This document shows positions 41,943 through 50,620 of a DNA stretch of 64,000 nucleotides, piece by piece. The position numbers were made by a program, and so were the translations under genes. Positions within the stretch are counted from its first letter, which is position 1; each line of letters begins with the position of its first letter. Origin of the DNA: Musicola paradisiaca NCPPB 2511. Lineage in GTDB: Bacteria > Pseudomonadota > Gammaproteobacteria > Enterobacterales > Enterobacteriaceae. The stretch covers positions 4,349,868 to 4,413,867 of the forward strand of contig NZ_CM001857.1 in assembly GCF_000400505.1 (NCBI RefSeq), written 5' to 3'. Under the pieces are notes generated by a model. The model was not told where the DNA came from. It did no database searches and saw nothing but the letters and a program-made list of their open reading frames with translations.

Positions 41943-42547
41943 GCGTTCACGCTCACGTTATCAGAAAGATGTACCGCACCGCCACGCACGTCGGCGCCGG
42001 TTGTGGTAATGGTTTCAGGAAAGTAGGGATAGATGGTCAGCGCGTCGCCGCTGTACTGCCCGACAATGACCGGCGCCGCGCCCCGGCTATCAAGATGGAT
42101 AGCCAGCCCCAAGAGATGGCGGCTCGCAGGCTTGGCATCAGCAATTAAGCGTTCCAGCTCCAGATAGGTTTCTTCGGTGATGCCGGCATCCTGCACGCCG
42201 ATATCCAGCCGGAAAGTGCCGGGTACGCCGCCGGTTTGCCACCACTCGGTAATACGAATCAGATAGCCGAACGGCTCGACCACCCGGCGCAGGGCGGCGA
42301 TGGTGCCCTTCTGGCGGTGTACCCGCCATGCCGCCTTGATCACCTGACGTTTGGTCTGTTCTGACCAGCGCTTATCCCAGCGGTCAACTGACAACGCCCA
42401 AGCGAGATAAGGCAGGAATGATACCGGACAGGTGTCAGGGTTCCATAACGTATCCAGATCGACCGCTATCTCACTCAGATGCTGGGTAGAACTGGCGACA
42501 TTGCGCATAAAGTCACTGGCCGACGGTGGCAATAGGCTGTTACTCAT
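41939..42547 (-). CDS. Baseplate/tail protein I
   Basis: A 202-residue protein of the P2 gpI family, recognised by FLPYLAWALSVDRWDKRW and WRVHRQKGTIAALRRVVEPF. It is a baseplate wedge component between J and the fibre, overlapping J by 8 bases and fibre H by 4 bases. Confidence 0.9.
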   Translation of the reverse strand: MSNSLLPPSASDFMRNVASSTQHLSEIAVDLDTLWNPDTCPVSFLPYLAWALSVDRWDKRWSEQTKRQVIKAAWRVHRQKGTIAALRRVVEPFGYLIRITEWWQTGGVPGTFRLDIGVQDAGITEETYLELERLIADAKPASRHLLGLAIHLDSRGAAPVIVGQYSGDALTIYPYFPETITTTGADVRGGAVHLSDNVSVNA

Positions 42548-43436
42548 CGCTGCCGCCCTCAGTGAGAGTCAATCCGGTGCAGTACGCCGCCTGCGTGTCG
42601 CTGATCACCATGTCTTGCGCCGGTTCCAGCAGCTCGACACGTTGCACTCCCTGCACATGCAGCGCCGCCATGATGGCCGAGCGAGCCACATCACGCCCGA
42701 TGCGCCCCTGTACGCCAAGCCATGACGTTAATGCCTGCTGCGCGGCCTGTTGGATCGGTTCCGATTCCGGCCCAGGATAGCGGTACAACACCGCCGTAAT
42801 GGCATAGCGCACAATCTCGGCGCTTTGCACCGTCAGGCGGTCGCCGACCGGGCGTTTATCGTCGGCGGACAGGGCGGCATCAACGGTTGCCAGCAGATCA
42901 GCCGAGGCACTGCCGTCTCCCTCTGTGGATAACACCGACACCACTACCACCGCTGGGGACGGGCTGATCGCTTTGGCATCCGCCACCTTGCCGCTGGCAC
43001 TTTTGGCGAAATACTCATACGCGCCGGTCGGCCCGGCCACGCTCAACCCCTCAAAGGCCGCCTGCGCCCGCAACCGTAGCGCGCTGTCGCTTTCCATTAT
43101 CGCGTCGGCGGTGTCGGTTTCCTCTGTAATGGTCAGCCGGGCCGTGTTCAGGTTAGCCGCCAGATTATCCAGATCGGATGATACGGCGTAGCTGAGTAGG
43201 CAGGCTTCGGCGCCCTCGTTAATCCGCTGGCGTAACATCATTTCCCGATAGGCGATCACCTGCGCTATCACGGTTAACGGTTCGGACTCCAGTTCCAACG
43301 CGGCGGTTACGGATGCCTGTTGATCGGCAGGAAAGGCAGCAATCATCACCGCTTTCACATCCTGAAAGATGACTTCGAAGTCCAGCTCTTCAATGATTTG
43401 CGGCTGGGGGAGCTGTGATAAATCAACCGTTGCCAT
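42540..43436 (-). CDS. Baseplate protein J
   Basis: A 298-residue protein of the baseplate J family. Visible marks are the N-terminal LSQLPQPQIIEELDFEVIF and the middle YFAKSASGKVADAKAISPSP segment typical of gpJ. It builds the baseplate periphery and overlaps W by 14 bases and I by 8. Confidence 0.9.
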   Translation of the reverse strand: MATVDLSQLPQPQIIEELDFEVIFQDVKAVMIAAFPADQQASVTAALELESEPLTVIAQVIAYREMMLRQRINEGAEACLLSYAVSSDLDNLAANLNTARLTITEETDTADAIMESDSALRLRAQAAFEGLSVAGPTGAYEYFAKSASGKVADAKAISPSPAVVVVSVLSTEGDGSASADLLATVDAALSADDKRPVGDRLTVQSAEIVRYAITAVLYRYPGPESEPIQQAAQQALTSWLGVQGRIGRDVARSAIMAALHVQGVQRVELLEPAQDMVISDTQAAYCTGLTLTEGGSDE

Positions 43437-43791
43437 CGCTGTTACTCCTGAGCGTAAGGGTGGTGCTGGCCGCCTGCATCGTTGCAGTAATAACGCCCGA
43501 TAACTCTGCTGCTACCGCCCCGGATGCTGAGTAACGAATATCGATGGCATTCAGCGAGATACGCGACTCCCAGCGCGTCAGGGCGATAACAGCCGCACTC
43601 ATCAACTGAAGCCGCGTCACAGCGTTCTGCGGCGCATCCAGCAGGTCAGGGATCAGGCTGCCGTAATCCCGGCGCATCACCCTGGATGCCAGCGGCGTAG
43701 TCAGAATGTCGCGCACCGACTGCCAGAGCTGATCGGCATCGGTCAGGGTGCCGGTGCCATGCGGATTCATGCCGGTATAGGTCGCGGTCAT
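43423..43791 (-). CDS. Baseplate wedge protein W (gp25-like)
   Basis: A 122-residue lysozyme-like gp25/gpW family wedge protein: TPLASRVMRRDYGSLIPDLL and LTRWESRISLNAIDI are the conserved segments. It overlaps V by 4 bases. Confidence 0.9.
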   Translation of the reverse strand: MTATYTGMNPHGTGTLTDADQLWQSVRDILTTPLASRVMRRDYGSLIPDLLDAPQNAVTRLQLMSAAVIALTRWESRISLNAIDIRYSASGAVAAELSGVITATMQAASTTLTLRSNSDGNG

Positions 43792-44369
43792 TGTGTGCCA
43801 CTCGTCCAGCTACCGCCGGGCTGAATGCCGCCGTGGCGGTGGTTATCCACCTGGACGCCGTTAGAGGTCATCGCGCCGTCAGAATGCGCCACATTACCGG
43901 CCAGGGTGCCGCCGTGGGTGATCTCCACGGTGCGGGCCTTCAGGTGCTGAGTGCATTCCACCACCGGCGTATTCAGTGTGACGCTGACCGCGGCCACCAC
44001 GTTGACGGTTTTCATGCCGGTGGCTTCCAGCGCACCAGCCACAGCGTCATACCGAAACCGGGCACCGTCCGGCGCGGTGATCACAATCTCCTTCAGGCTG
44101 TTGCCCGGTGCCGGGTGGGCCTCGCTGAACAGACTGCCGATGATCACGGCGGTTTCCGGATTACCGCCAAGGCAGCCCAGCCACACCTGTTCCCCGACGG
44201 CGGGCGGGAACCAGACGTTAAACGCCCCGGCGCGTATGGTGTTCCAGCGTAGCCAGTCGGTGAGCAATTCACCGCTCTTAACACGTACCTGCCAGGTTTC
44301 CGGGTCAACTGCTGTGACGACGCCGACGCGCAAGACGTTTTCCAGTAATCGCATCAGTTCAGCGCTCAT
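43788..44369 (-). CDS. Baseplate spike protein V
   Basis: The 193-residue tail spike has the OB-fold N terminus (VGVVTAVDPETWQVRVKSGE), a beta-helix middle, and the C-terminal iron-site sequence VDNHRHGGIQPGGSWT with the HxH motif of P2 gpV. It is the membrane-piercing tip of a contractile tail. It is present although sheath and tube genes are absent. Confidence 0.92.
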   Translation of the reverse strand: MSAELMRLLENVLRVGVVTAVDPETWQVRVKSGELLTDWLRWNTIRAGAFNVWFPPAVGEQVWLGCLGGNPETAVIIGSLFSEAHPAPGNSLKEIVITAPDGARFRYDAVAGALEATGMKTVNVVAAVSVTLNTPVVECTQHLKARTVEITHGGTLAGNVAHSDGAMTSNGVQVDNHRHGGIQPGGSWTSGTQ

Positions 44370-45004
44370 GTGGCAGCACTCCCCAGGCTATTGATCACCG
44401 AGTCCTGGATCAGCTGCTCATCAGCCGGGGAAATCCCCAACAGTTTACGCACCGGGTAGCGGGCGAAGGCGCCCGGCCCGATCTGGTCACGTTCACCGTA
44501 CTGATGCACGCGGGCGATACGGGCAGCCATGCCGCCAAAGCCGACGCTCGCGCCGTTGGTATCGGCCCGCATGTTGAGAAAGCGATAGCTGCACAAGCGC
44601 TGAAACATCGGGGTTTTCTTGCTGGTTGTGCGGCGTATCGCCTGCGTGTTGATCTCGATATAACGCTCAATATCGCTGCGGTAAAACGTGCGGATAGCGT
44701 TGCGGTCTTCATCAAAACCGGTGATTGTGCGGCCGTATTTTCCCCGGCCGCCGTGCCAGTTTTTCAGGTGGCGCACCTGGCCTTCCCAGACAAAGACCAT
44801 TCCTTTTTGCGAACGCAACACCTTGCGGCGGCGGGTTGCATAGGCCGAGCCGTCCGGGTTCTTCTGCGCACGGATGCGCTGTTGCTGACTGCGTCGCAGC
44901 GCCTGCCCGACCTGACGGGCCGTTTTCAGCCGCCCGGCGGGTGACAGGCCGGAAAGAATGTCGTCAAACACCTGATCCAGTGCGTGAAACCGTTTATCCG
45001 TCAT
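44366..45004 (-). CDS. Tail completion protein S
   Basis: A 212-residue protein of the phage virion morphogenesis (gpS) family, with RRSQQQRIRAQKNPDGSAYATRR-like basic N terminus (ALRRSQQQRIRAQKNPDG) and HQYGERDQIGPG. It overlaps R and V by 4 bases each. In P2 it acts in tail completion. Confidence 0.85.
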   Translation of the reverse strand: MTDKRFHALDQVFDDILSGLSPAGRLKTARQVGQALRRSQQQRIRAQKNPDGSAYATRRRKVLRSQKGMVFVWEGQVRHLKNWHGGRGKYGRTITGFDEDRNAIRTFYRSDIERYIEINTQAIRRTTSKKTPMFQRLCSYRFLNMRADTNGASVGFGGMAARIARVHQYGERDQIGPGAFARYPVRKLLGISPADEQLIQDSVINSLGSAAT

Positions 45005-45465
45005 ACCGCTGTCTCCCCGGTCGCATCCTCAAGCACAGCGTCCCATACCCCGCCGGTGAGGCGCGGACGAGGTTCAGGCAGATGTTCAGCTCGCAGGGTG
45101 CCATTATCATCCCGCGTGACCCTGACCCGCTCGCGCACCGGGATTTCAAAAAGGATGTCGGCGCTGTCGTCGTTGTTGATCAGCGTGGTGAATGTCACCT
45201 CGCGGTTCTTTTGCGGGTTCAGCAACAGGTCGGGCTGGTTCTGCCATAGCCAGGCCATTAACGGTAAGGTGAAATCGTCGATATCACCGGTGAAGTTCAT
45301 CACGAACAGCACCAGCGAGTAGCGGTACAGAAACGACGGCGTTTCCCCGGTGGTTTCAATGCCGCCCTCTTCCACAAACACCGTGAAGGCTTCCGGGTTG
45401 GCCCGGCACCAGGTATTGGATGCCGTCAGTGCAACGCGCAGCGAGTCGGTTTTCAGCATGAGCAT
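45001..45465 (-). CDS. Tail completion protein R
   Basis: A 154-residue P2 gpR-like protein (FLYRYSLVLFVMNFTGDIDD, WLWQNQPDLLLNP). It is required in P2 for finishing tails. It starts five bases after the Rz1-like lysis gene. Confidence 0.85.
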   Translation of the reverse strand: MLMLKTDSLRVALTASNTWCRANPEAFTVFVEEGGIETTGETPSFLYRYSLVLFVMNFTGDIDDFTLPLMAWLWQNQPDLLLNPQKNREVTFTTLINNDDSADILFEIPVRERVRVTRDDNGTLRAEHLPEPRPRLTGGVWDAVLEDATGETAV

Positions 45466-45469
45466 TCCC

Positions 45470-45799
45470 CTATGGTGTGGCGGCGTCCTTCAGGCGTTGA
45501 AGACGACGCAGGTATACATCGTTGATGGCGGCTTTGTCCGCGTTGCAGGTGTCCAGCGCATCCAGCAGTTGATCACTCCAGAGCGCGACCGTGCCCCACG
45601 TCACCGGTGTTTTCAGTGCGGGCGTCGGTGTGGGTGCCGTCAGGCTGAGCGGTACCGGGTCGTGCAGTATTTGCACGCTGGACGGCGGCGGCGCGTTTTT
45701 GCAAGCTGTCGCTGACAGCAACAGGCACCACAGTGTTAGCGCACGTATCGGGCTGCATAACCTCACGCATCTTTTCACGACGTTCTTCCCCTTCGACAT
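45470..45799 (-). CDS. Outer-membrane spanin lipoprotein LysC (Rz1-like)
   Basis: A 109-residue protein with a basic N terminus, hydrophobic segment and lipobox LLSATAC (Cys33), followed by a proline-rich stretch (PPPSSVQILHDPVPLSL). It mostly overlaps LysB in another frame, the normal nested Rz/Rz1 layout. It should pair with LysB across the periplasm to fuse membranes at lysis. The start MSKGKNV is a choice; the frame is open 16 codons more. Confidence 0.82.
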   Translation of the reverse strand: MSKGKNVVKRCVRLCSPIRALTLWCLLLSATACKNAPPPSSVQILHDPVPLSLTAPTPTPALKTPVTWGTVALWSDQLLDALDTCNADKAAINDVYLRRLQRLKDAATP

Positions 45800-46010
45800 A
45801 ACGCTGTTGCTCACGCTCGCGCACCTGCGCCAGCACGGTTCTGGCATCGTCAGCCAGTGCCCGGACTTCGTTTAACAGTTCGCGCTGTTGTTGGGCGCTG
45901 TCGGTCAGTGCCTCGGTATGCGCTCGGTCGATGCCGCGCTGGTAGGTTTGCCAGAGCACGCCACCGACGGCCAGCACCAGCAGCACGGCAAGGGTGGCTG
46001 CAAGTTTCAT
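45573..46010 (-). CDS. Inner-membrane spanin LysB (Rz-like)
   Basis: A 145-residue protein with an N-terminal signal anchor (MKLAATLAVLLVLAVGGVLW) followed by a long charged coiled coil (QQQRELLNEVRALADDARTV). LysC is nested in its 3' half. Its ATG overlaps the lysozyme stop by 4 bases. Confidence 0.85.
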   Translation of the reverse strand: MKLAATLAVLLVLAVGGVLWQTYQRGIDRAHTEALTDSAQQQRELLNEVRALADDARTVLAQVREREQQRYVEGEERREKMREVMQPDTCANTVVPVAVSDSLQKRAAAVQRANTARPGTAQPDGTHTDARTENTGDVGHGRALE

Positions 46011-46552
46011 GGCACACCCGCCAGATCGCGCAAGCACCAGGCTTTAAAGTCGCTGCGACGATTGACCAGCCCGGCGGAGCGCTGGCCGCCGCTGTTGACA
46101 AAATCGGTCAGCCGTTCACACATCGCGGGCCATTCCTGCGCCTGGGCATGTTTCCAGATAGTGGTGCGCTGCTTGCTGCCCTGCCGGTTGGTAAACCACA
46201 TCAGGCCGCTGCAACCGAGGTTAAACGCCGTGTCGGTCATGGCTTCAAACGCCGATTGCGGCATGGCGGCGCCGTTAAAATTGCCGTTGACGCAGTTCTC
46301 TGCCCGCTGCATGTCGTTAACCCAGCGGCGGGCAATCTCGTCATTGCCGTACGGCCGATTTTGTACGCTACCGGTAGAGCCAATGCCCACCGTTAGCACG
46401 CCGGCGGGGCAGTAATACGGCGACGCCCGGCAGTCTTCCCAACTGGCTGTTTTCTGCTGTGCTTCCTGCGAGGTGCGCAATGCGCCGGGGGACAGCGTGA
46501 CGCCAAGCGCGACAATCAGCGCAATCGAACAGCGTTTAATCGCGGTTTTCAT
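46007..46552 (-). CDS. SAR-type endolysin (GH24 lysozyme)
   Basis: The 181-residue muramidase begins with a weakly hydrophobic signal-anchor-release helix (IALIVALGVTLSPGAL). The catalytic triad follows the family pattern E-8-(D/C)-5-T as Glu39, Cys48 and Thr54, so the central residue is cysteine rather than aspartate. C-terminal motifs are AFEAMTDTAFNLGCSG and GLVNRRSDFKAW. The start after the holin overlap follows GGTGACG-type purines weakly; the longer frame adds 17 codons. Confidence 0.9.
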   Translation of the reverse strand: MKTAIKRCSIALIVALGVTLSPGALRTSQEAQQKTASWEDCRASPYYCPAGVLTVGIGSTGSVQNRPYGNDEIARRWVNDMQRAENCVNGNFNGAAMPQSAFEAMTDTAFNLGCSGLMWFTNRQGSKQRTTIWKHAQAQEWPAMCERLTDFVNSGGQRSAGLVNRRSDFKAWCLRDLAGVP

Positions 46553-46838
46553 CGTCAACGTCACCTTGATGCAAAATAGCCACCGCGCGGCGTTCCGATA
46601 CATTCAGCGTGCGGCGCTCGGACTGCTGCAAAATCTGTTCAATCAGTTCATTGCGACGTCGTTGTGCGCGCTCGATACGACGCCGGAACAGCCAGGCGCG
46701 CCACGCGGTGACAACACCGATGACCAGCCCCGCCAGCGCCACTTTTTCACTGACGGTCATTACCCCGATGCCAGTCACCATCACGGACAGGCCATAGGTC
46801 ACGCCATCATTCAGGCGCTGAAGATCGTTTAATCCCAT
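46536..46838 (-). CDS. Holin
   Basis: A 100-residue membrane protein with one or two hydrophobic helices (GLSVMVTGIGVMTV and VALAGLVIGVVTAWRAWLF) and a highly charged tail (FRRRIERAQRRRNE), matching the class II holins of P2-like and lambdoid prophages. It should release or activate the SAR endolysin encoded next, with which it overlaps by 17 bases. Confidence 0.82.
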   Translation of the reverse strand: MGLNDLQRLNDGVTYGLSVMVTGIGVMTVSEKVALAGLVIGVVTAWRAWLFRRRIERAQRRRNELIEQILQQSERRTLNVSERRAVAILHQGDVDDENRD

Positions 46839-47034
46839 AACTGCCCGTTTCCTGTTCTGTCGAGCGGGAAATTTCGGGCAGCGTGACAGCCTGCCCGGCC
46901 GTCAGAAACATCTGGCGGCTCAATCCCGGATTGGCGGCGATCACCTGCTCGGTGACACCGGCGGATGTGCCGTAATGGCGATAACAGAGCAAATCCACCG
47001 TATCGCCCTGAAGCGCCCAGACCACCATCAGCAC
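46807..47034 (-). CDS. Tail protein X (LysM-like)
   Basis: A 75-residue gpX homologue: ALQGDTVDLLCYRHYG, VIAANPGLS and LTAGQAVTLPEI form the single LysM-like unit of the family. It overlaps gpL at its start and the holin at its end. In P2 it is essential for tails. Confidence 0.88.
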   Translation of the reverse strand: MLMVVWALQGDTVDLLCYRHYGTSAGVTEQVIAANPGLSRQMFLTAGQAVTLPEISRSTEQETGSYGIKRSSAPE

Positions 47035-47519
47035 AACTCCGCAAAAAGGCGTTTGGCGCCGCGTATATCGGCGATACTCCAGCGCGCATCACGCCATAAA
47101 TCGTCACGCTGGTTGTCAAAGGTGTCCGTTGCCTTGTCGCCTTTGGCCGTGGTATCCACATCGCGGTATCCCTCCAGCAGCAGCGCGCGGGCAATGGCAT
47201 AAACCGCACGCTTGAAGCGGTACACCTTGATGTTTTCGCCGTTGACCTGTCCGGCCGGAACGTCCGCCAGTGCGGTATATCCGGCGGCCTGTTGCGTCTG
47301 CTGCCAGCTCGCCAACTGGTCAGTCACATGCACCACCGCTTCCGTGGTGACGTGCATCAGGCGAGTGGTGGTGATACCGCCGGTGATACGGGCGGCCAGA
47401 CGCAGATCGCGCAGGACGATTACCGGCCAGAACTCCCCGGCGCTGACCGCCGCCGCGCCGTCGTCAATCTCCGGCACGTCGCCGCTGTCGCTGACACGTT
47501 TTGGCGCTACCAGGCTCAT
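47028..47519 (-). CDS. Head completion protein L
   Basis: A 163-residue gpL-like protein (FWPVIVLRDLRLAARITGGI, RFKRAVYAIARALLLEGYRD) that closes filled capsids in P2. The start MSLVAPKRV was chosen; five more codons are open upstream. Confidence 0.87.
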   Translation of the reverse strand: MSLVAPKRVSDSGDVPEIDDGAAAVSAGEFWPVIVLRDLRLAARITGGITTTRLMHVTTEAVVHVTDQLASWQQTQQAAGYTALADVPAGQVNGENIKVYRFKRAVYAIARALLLEGYRDVDTTAKGDKATDTFDNQRDDLWRDARWSIADIRGAKRLFAELC

Positions 47520-47617
47520 GCTCAACTCTCCCAAAAGTCAGGCGGTGGGCACCGGGCAAAAAGACCGTATACGGGCAGATCACCCGGTGCGCCGCCTGTC
47601 GGACGGGGCCGAAGTCG

Positions 47618-48499
47618 TTAACGTTTGGCAGACTGACGGGCGGCTTTACTTTTGCCCGTCGGCCGTGTGGTTTTCCGCGCCGTGGTGTTACGCACGGCGG
47701 CTTTTTTTACCGCTGGCTGCGCGGCGTCGGCTGAAGCCGCAGGCGGTGTCTCCCCGGCGGCTGTTTCCATGGTCGTCTCATCGTCGCCGGGCGCACCGTC
47801 TTCCGGCGCGTCACTGCTGCCCGGCATGAGCTTTTTCAGCTCCCGCGTCAGGGTGGCGATTTCCCGTTTTACCCCTGCGTTGGGATTGCGGGCCATCGCT
47901 TCCCGGAACAGTGTCAGCGCATCGGCTTTGGTTTGTGCATCCACCGCTGCGCGGCGTGAGAAGGCGCGGGCTTTGCACAGCTTGGCGCGCACTTCATCCG
48001 GCATGTCTTTGCCGTCCACAATCGCGGCCACTTCATCCAGCACGGCGGTGTAACCGCTCAGGTCAGCGCGGTCGTCGGTGGCGGCCAGTGTCAGTACCGG
48101 GTTGCTCACTTCCTCAGCCAGTACCGTTACCGCATCACGGCGGAACTTGTCGGCAGGCAAAGACAGGCCATGCTCAACGACGTAACGCCCCAGTTTTAGC
48201 GCCAGTGCGCTATCTTGGCAGTCGATCGCCCACACCATCAGGGTGACAATCACTTCATCCTGTCGGCCGCTGTCGCCTTCCAGCGTGCCATCAATCCAGC
48301 CGTCGTATTCCGGCAGCATGGCTTTTTTCATCTCCGCTTTGGTCGCATCAGATTGCACCTGTTTCAGCGCCGCCTGATGCAGGCGCAGGCGGTGAAGAAT
48401 TTGCTCATGGGCGGTGCGTGACACCTCCGTTTCGATGTCCTCCTGGCCCCGGCGCTCGGCCATGACCCGCTGAAAATGTCGTTGTGCTGGTGTCAGCAT
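47618..48499 (-). CDS. Terminase small subunit M with a long basic C-terminal tail
   Basis: A 293-residue gpM homologue (MLTPAQRHFQRVMAERR, FLLPADKF-like LSLPADKFRRDAVTVLAEEV). P2 gpM is about 247 residues; here the extra length is an acidic stretch (DAPEDGAPGDDETTME, about 230-245) followed by an Ala/Lys/Arg/Thr tail (AVRNTTARKTTRPTGKSKAA) that looks like a histone H1 C terminus. The tail could bind DNA; this is inference. Confidence 0.88.
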   Translation of the reverse strand: MLTPAQRHFQRVMAERRGQEDIETEVSRTAHEQILHRLRLHQAALKQVQSDATKAEMKKAMLPEYDGWIDGTLEGDSGRQDEVIVTLMVWAIDCQDSALALKLGRYVVEHGLSLPADKFRRDAVTVLAEEVSNPVLTLAATDDRADLSGYTAVLDEVAAIVDGKDMPDEVRAKLCKARAFSRRAAVDAQTKADALTLFREAMARNPNAGVKREIATLTRELKKLMPGSSDAPEDGAPGDDETTMETAAGETPPAASADAAQPAVKKAAVRNTTARKTTRPTGKSKAARQSAKR

Positions 48500-48541
48500 G
48501 GTGTGTTCTCCGGTTGGGCGGAGTGTTACCCCGCCGGGCTG

Positions 48542-49597
48542 TTACTCGCTGTCGCCTGCTGCCTGTGCGAACTGAATACCGTCGATCAGTGCCACCTTGC
48601 CGTAGTCCTCCACCACAAAGTCGTCGTTGGACGATTGGTAGGTGGCAATCCGGTTGTACTGCGGCTCCTCGACGATGCTGCGGCGCAACGCCCCCAACTG
48701 GTAGTAAACCGACAGATTTTTGAACGAGGTGATCAGCACCGCGTTGGACGGGAAGTACGGTGCCAGGAAGGTCGGCAGGCCGCCCACACGCTCCTGGCTG
48801 ATAATCAACTGACCGGCGATCAGTTCACTATTGGGGTTGCTCTGGCTCAGCGCATTGAGGCGCGGAAAGTTGCTGGACGTCAGCAGGTCGGATGCCATGA
48901 TCACCACCAGATCCGGCGCTTTCCGGTGCCACGGATCCAGCAGGCTGTTTTTGGCGTCAAACACAGCGGTGTCGAGGTTGCCGTAGGTGCCTTTGGCGAC
49001 AATCTTGTTGTCTTCGTCGCGGGCGGTCAGCGTGACGTTTTTAATAATGCGGTGCGCCGTATCATTGCGGATTTTTTGCAGCCAGCCTACGCCGCAATCC
49101 TGCAACAGCGGATTGGCTCTGCGGTCGGATTTCTCGGCATAGGTGGCGCCGTTGAAACCGATCATGATGCGGTCAAGGCCGATTTGCCGCGCATTCGCTT
49201 GGCTGATCAGCGCCTGAAAGTTCGGCCGCGATGCCCAGGCGTCCAACTGCGGGTAGCTGAGCGCCGAGTCGTAATTCACTTTTCGGCAATGGTAGCTGTT
49301 CGGCTCTTTGGAATGGTTGTCCGTCGGATTGCGGCGGGACGTGCCGTCGCTGCTGTTATTGGTGCTGGCAATCGGCCCTTTGCTACCGATCAGGATTTTC
49401 TGACCTTCCTGATCCTTCACGCCAAACACGTTAATCTGTTCCAGGAAGTCATCGCTTTCCTGTGCTGCCTGCTCCATACGCTGCTGGATGGCCGGTTCGA
49501 CGCTAAAGGTCATCGCCACGGCATTCGGCTGCACCCCGTTAAGCTGCGCCTGACGTGAAATGTACTGTTCAAAAAGATTACGGGTCGTGTTTTCCAT
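48542..49597 (-). CDS. Major capsid protein N
   Basis: A 351-residue P2 gpN homologue (TRNLFEQYISRQAQLNGV at the N terminus, RKVNYDSALSYPQLDAWA, MIGFNGATYAEKSDRRANPL). It has the HK97-type fold by family and its N terminus is normally trimmed by gpO. It lies between O and M. Confidence 0.94.
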   Translation of the reverse strand: MENTTRNLFEQYISRQAQLNGVQPNAVAMTFSVEPAIQQRMEQAAQESDDFLEQINVFGVKDQEGQKILIGSKGPIASTNNSSDGTSRRNPTDNHSKEPNSYHCRKVNYDSALSYPQLDAWASRPNFQALISQANARQIGLDRIMIGFNGATYAEKSDRRANPLLQDCGVGWLQKIRNDTAHRIIKNVTLTARDEDNKIVAKGTYGNLDTAVFDAKNSLLDPWHRKAPDLVVIMASDLLTSSNFPRLNALSQSNPNSELIAGQLIISQERVGGLPTFLAPYFPSNAVLITSFKNLSVYYQLGALRRSIVEEPQYNRIATYQSSNDDFVVEDYGKVALIDGIQFAQAAGDSE

Positions 49598-49622
49598 GTT
49601 CGCTTGTCTCGCTTAACGGTAC

Positions 49623-50462
49623 TTAAAAGTCAGCCAGCTGTGCGCCGCTGTTGCCGCCGCTGGCCGCCGGACGCTGGCTGTAACTGTTATCCTGCGTCGC
49701 CAGCTTCTGCGTGAGTGCGGCCAGTTCGCGGGTCAACGTCTGGATAGTGCGGTTGTCCTGCTGCTGTTGGGTTTTCAGCGTGTTGAAACTGTCCAGCAGG
49801 TCAGCATGGGACTGGGCGACGTTCTCCACCGCCTCACGCACCTGGGCGAACTGTTCACCTTCCGATTTACGGCCTTTGCCGATAATCCCCATCACGCGGG
49901 AAAACCATTGCTTCCCCTCGTCGCTGCGCTGTTCGGACAGCTCGACCAGCTCCGCTTCCATCGCTTCGGTGAACATGACCGGCTCACCGGGCAGATTGTT
50001 GAATGCCTGCACCTGTGCCCGTTGCTGTGCTGCGAATTTCAGGCGATCTGTGCCCAGGCTGGCCGGGGTATCCGTCATCGCCAGGCCGCGCAGATACGGT
50101 TTGCCGGTCGCGGCAAACTGCGGATCGATTTCGATACTGGAATAAATCTTCTTCCCTTCGCCGGTGAGCTGCTTCATTCGCTCGGTGGGTTCGATTTCCG
50201 CATACAACGCGGCACGGCCTTTTAGCGGGCCGTCGGTAATGTCTTCCGCGCTCAGCGCAATAACATCACCCATCGCACTGAAATCACTGCCCGGATAGGG
50301 GGAAAGAATGTGCTCAACGTTAACGCGGGCACCGTATACCTGCGGGTTGTAGCTTTCCGCCATTGCATAGAGGTGGTCGCGTCCGATTTCACGCCCGTCA
50401 ACGGTGGAACCGGAGACGGCAACCCGGAATTTTTTGCGGGTCGGTTTAGCTGTACCGCTCAT
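49623..50462 (-). CDS. Capsid scaffolding protease O
   Basis: A 279-residue gpO homologue. The N-terminal half is a serine protease (KKFRVAVSGSTVDGREIGRD, the His in VNVEHILSPYPG, the Ser in YSSIEIDPQFAATGKPYL); the C-terminal half is the helical scaffold rich in Gln (LKTQQQQDNRTIQTLTRELA). The start MSGTAKPTRKK was chosen; 12 further codons are open. It is divergent from P. Confidence 0.92.
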   Translation of the reverse strand: MSGTAKPTRKKFRVAVSGSTVDGREIGRDHLYAMAESYNPQVYGARVNVEHILSPYPGSDFSAMGDVIALSAEDITDGPLKGRAALYAEIEPTERMKQLTGEGKKIYSSIEIDPQFAATGKPYLRGLAMTDTPASLGTDRLKFAAQQRAQVQAFNNLPGEPVMFTEAMEAELVELSEQRSDEGKQWFSRVMGIIGKGRKSEGEQFAQVREAVENVAQSHADLLDSFNTLKTQQQQDNRTIQTLTRELAALTQKLATQDNSYSQRPAASGGNSGAQLADF

Positions 50463-50620
50463 GCCTGTAGTCCTGTCCTGTGGTATCTGTGACATCATGA
50501 TTGCAGAGCCTAACTCCCTGTCTCAACGCGGTTTTGTTGTCGGCGTAGGGCCAGAGCCGAAAGTGAGCGAAAGGCGGATCGCGCGCGGGGTAATCTTCCC
50601 GGCAAAGGGGGAAACCGCGC
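50463..50620. promoter_or_regulatory. Divergent late promoter region between O and P
   Basis: 158 bases between divergent capsid and terminase operons, where P2 has its Ogr-activated late promoters PO and PP. I could not identify an Ogr site (TGT-N12-ACA) with confidence. The prophage has no ogr gene of its own, so activation would need another phage's Ogr/Delta protein. Confidence 0.5.

Noticed and set aside
50463-50620. Ogr/Delta binding sites (TGT-N12-ACA) in the O-P promoter region
   Set aside because: Only near matches with wrong spacing were found, so no site is claimed.
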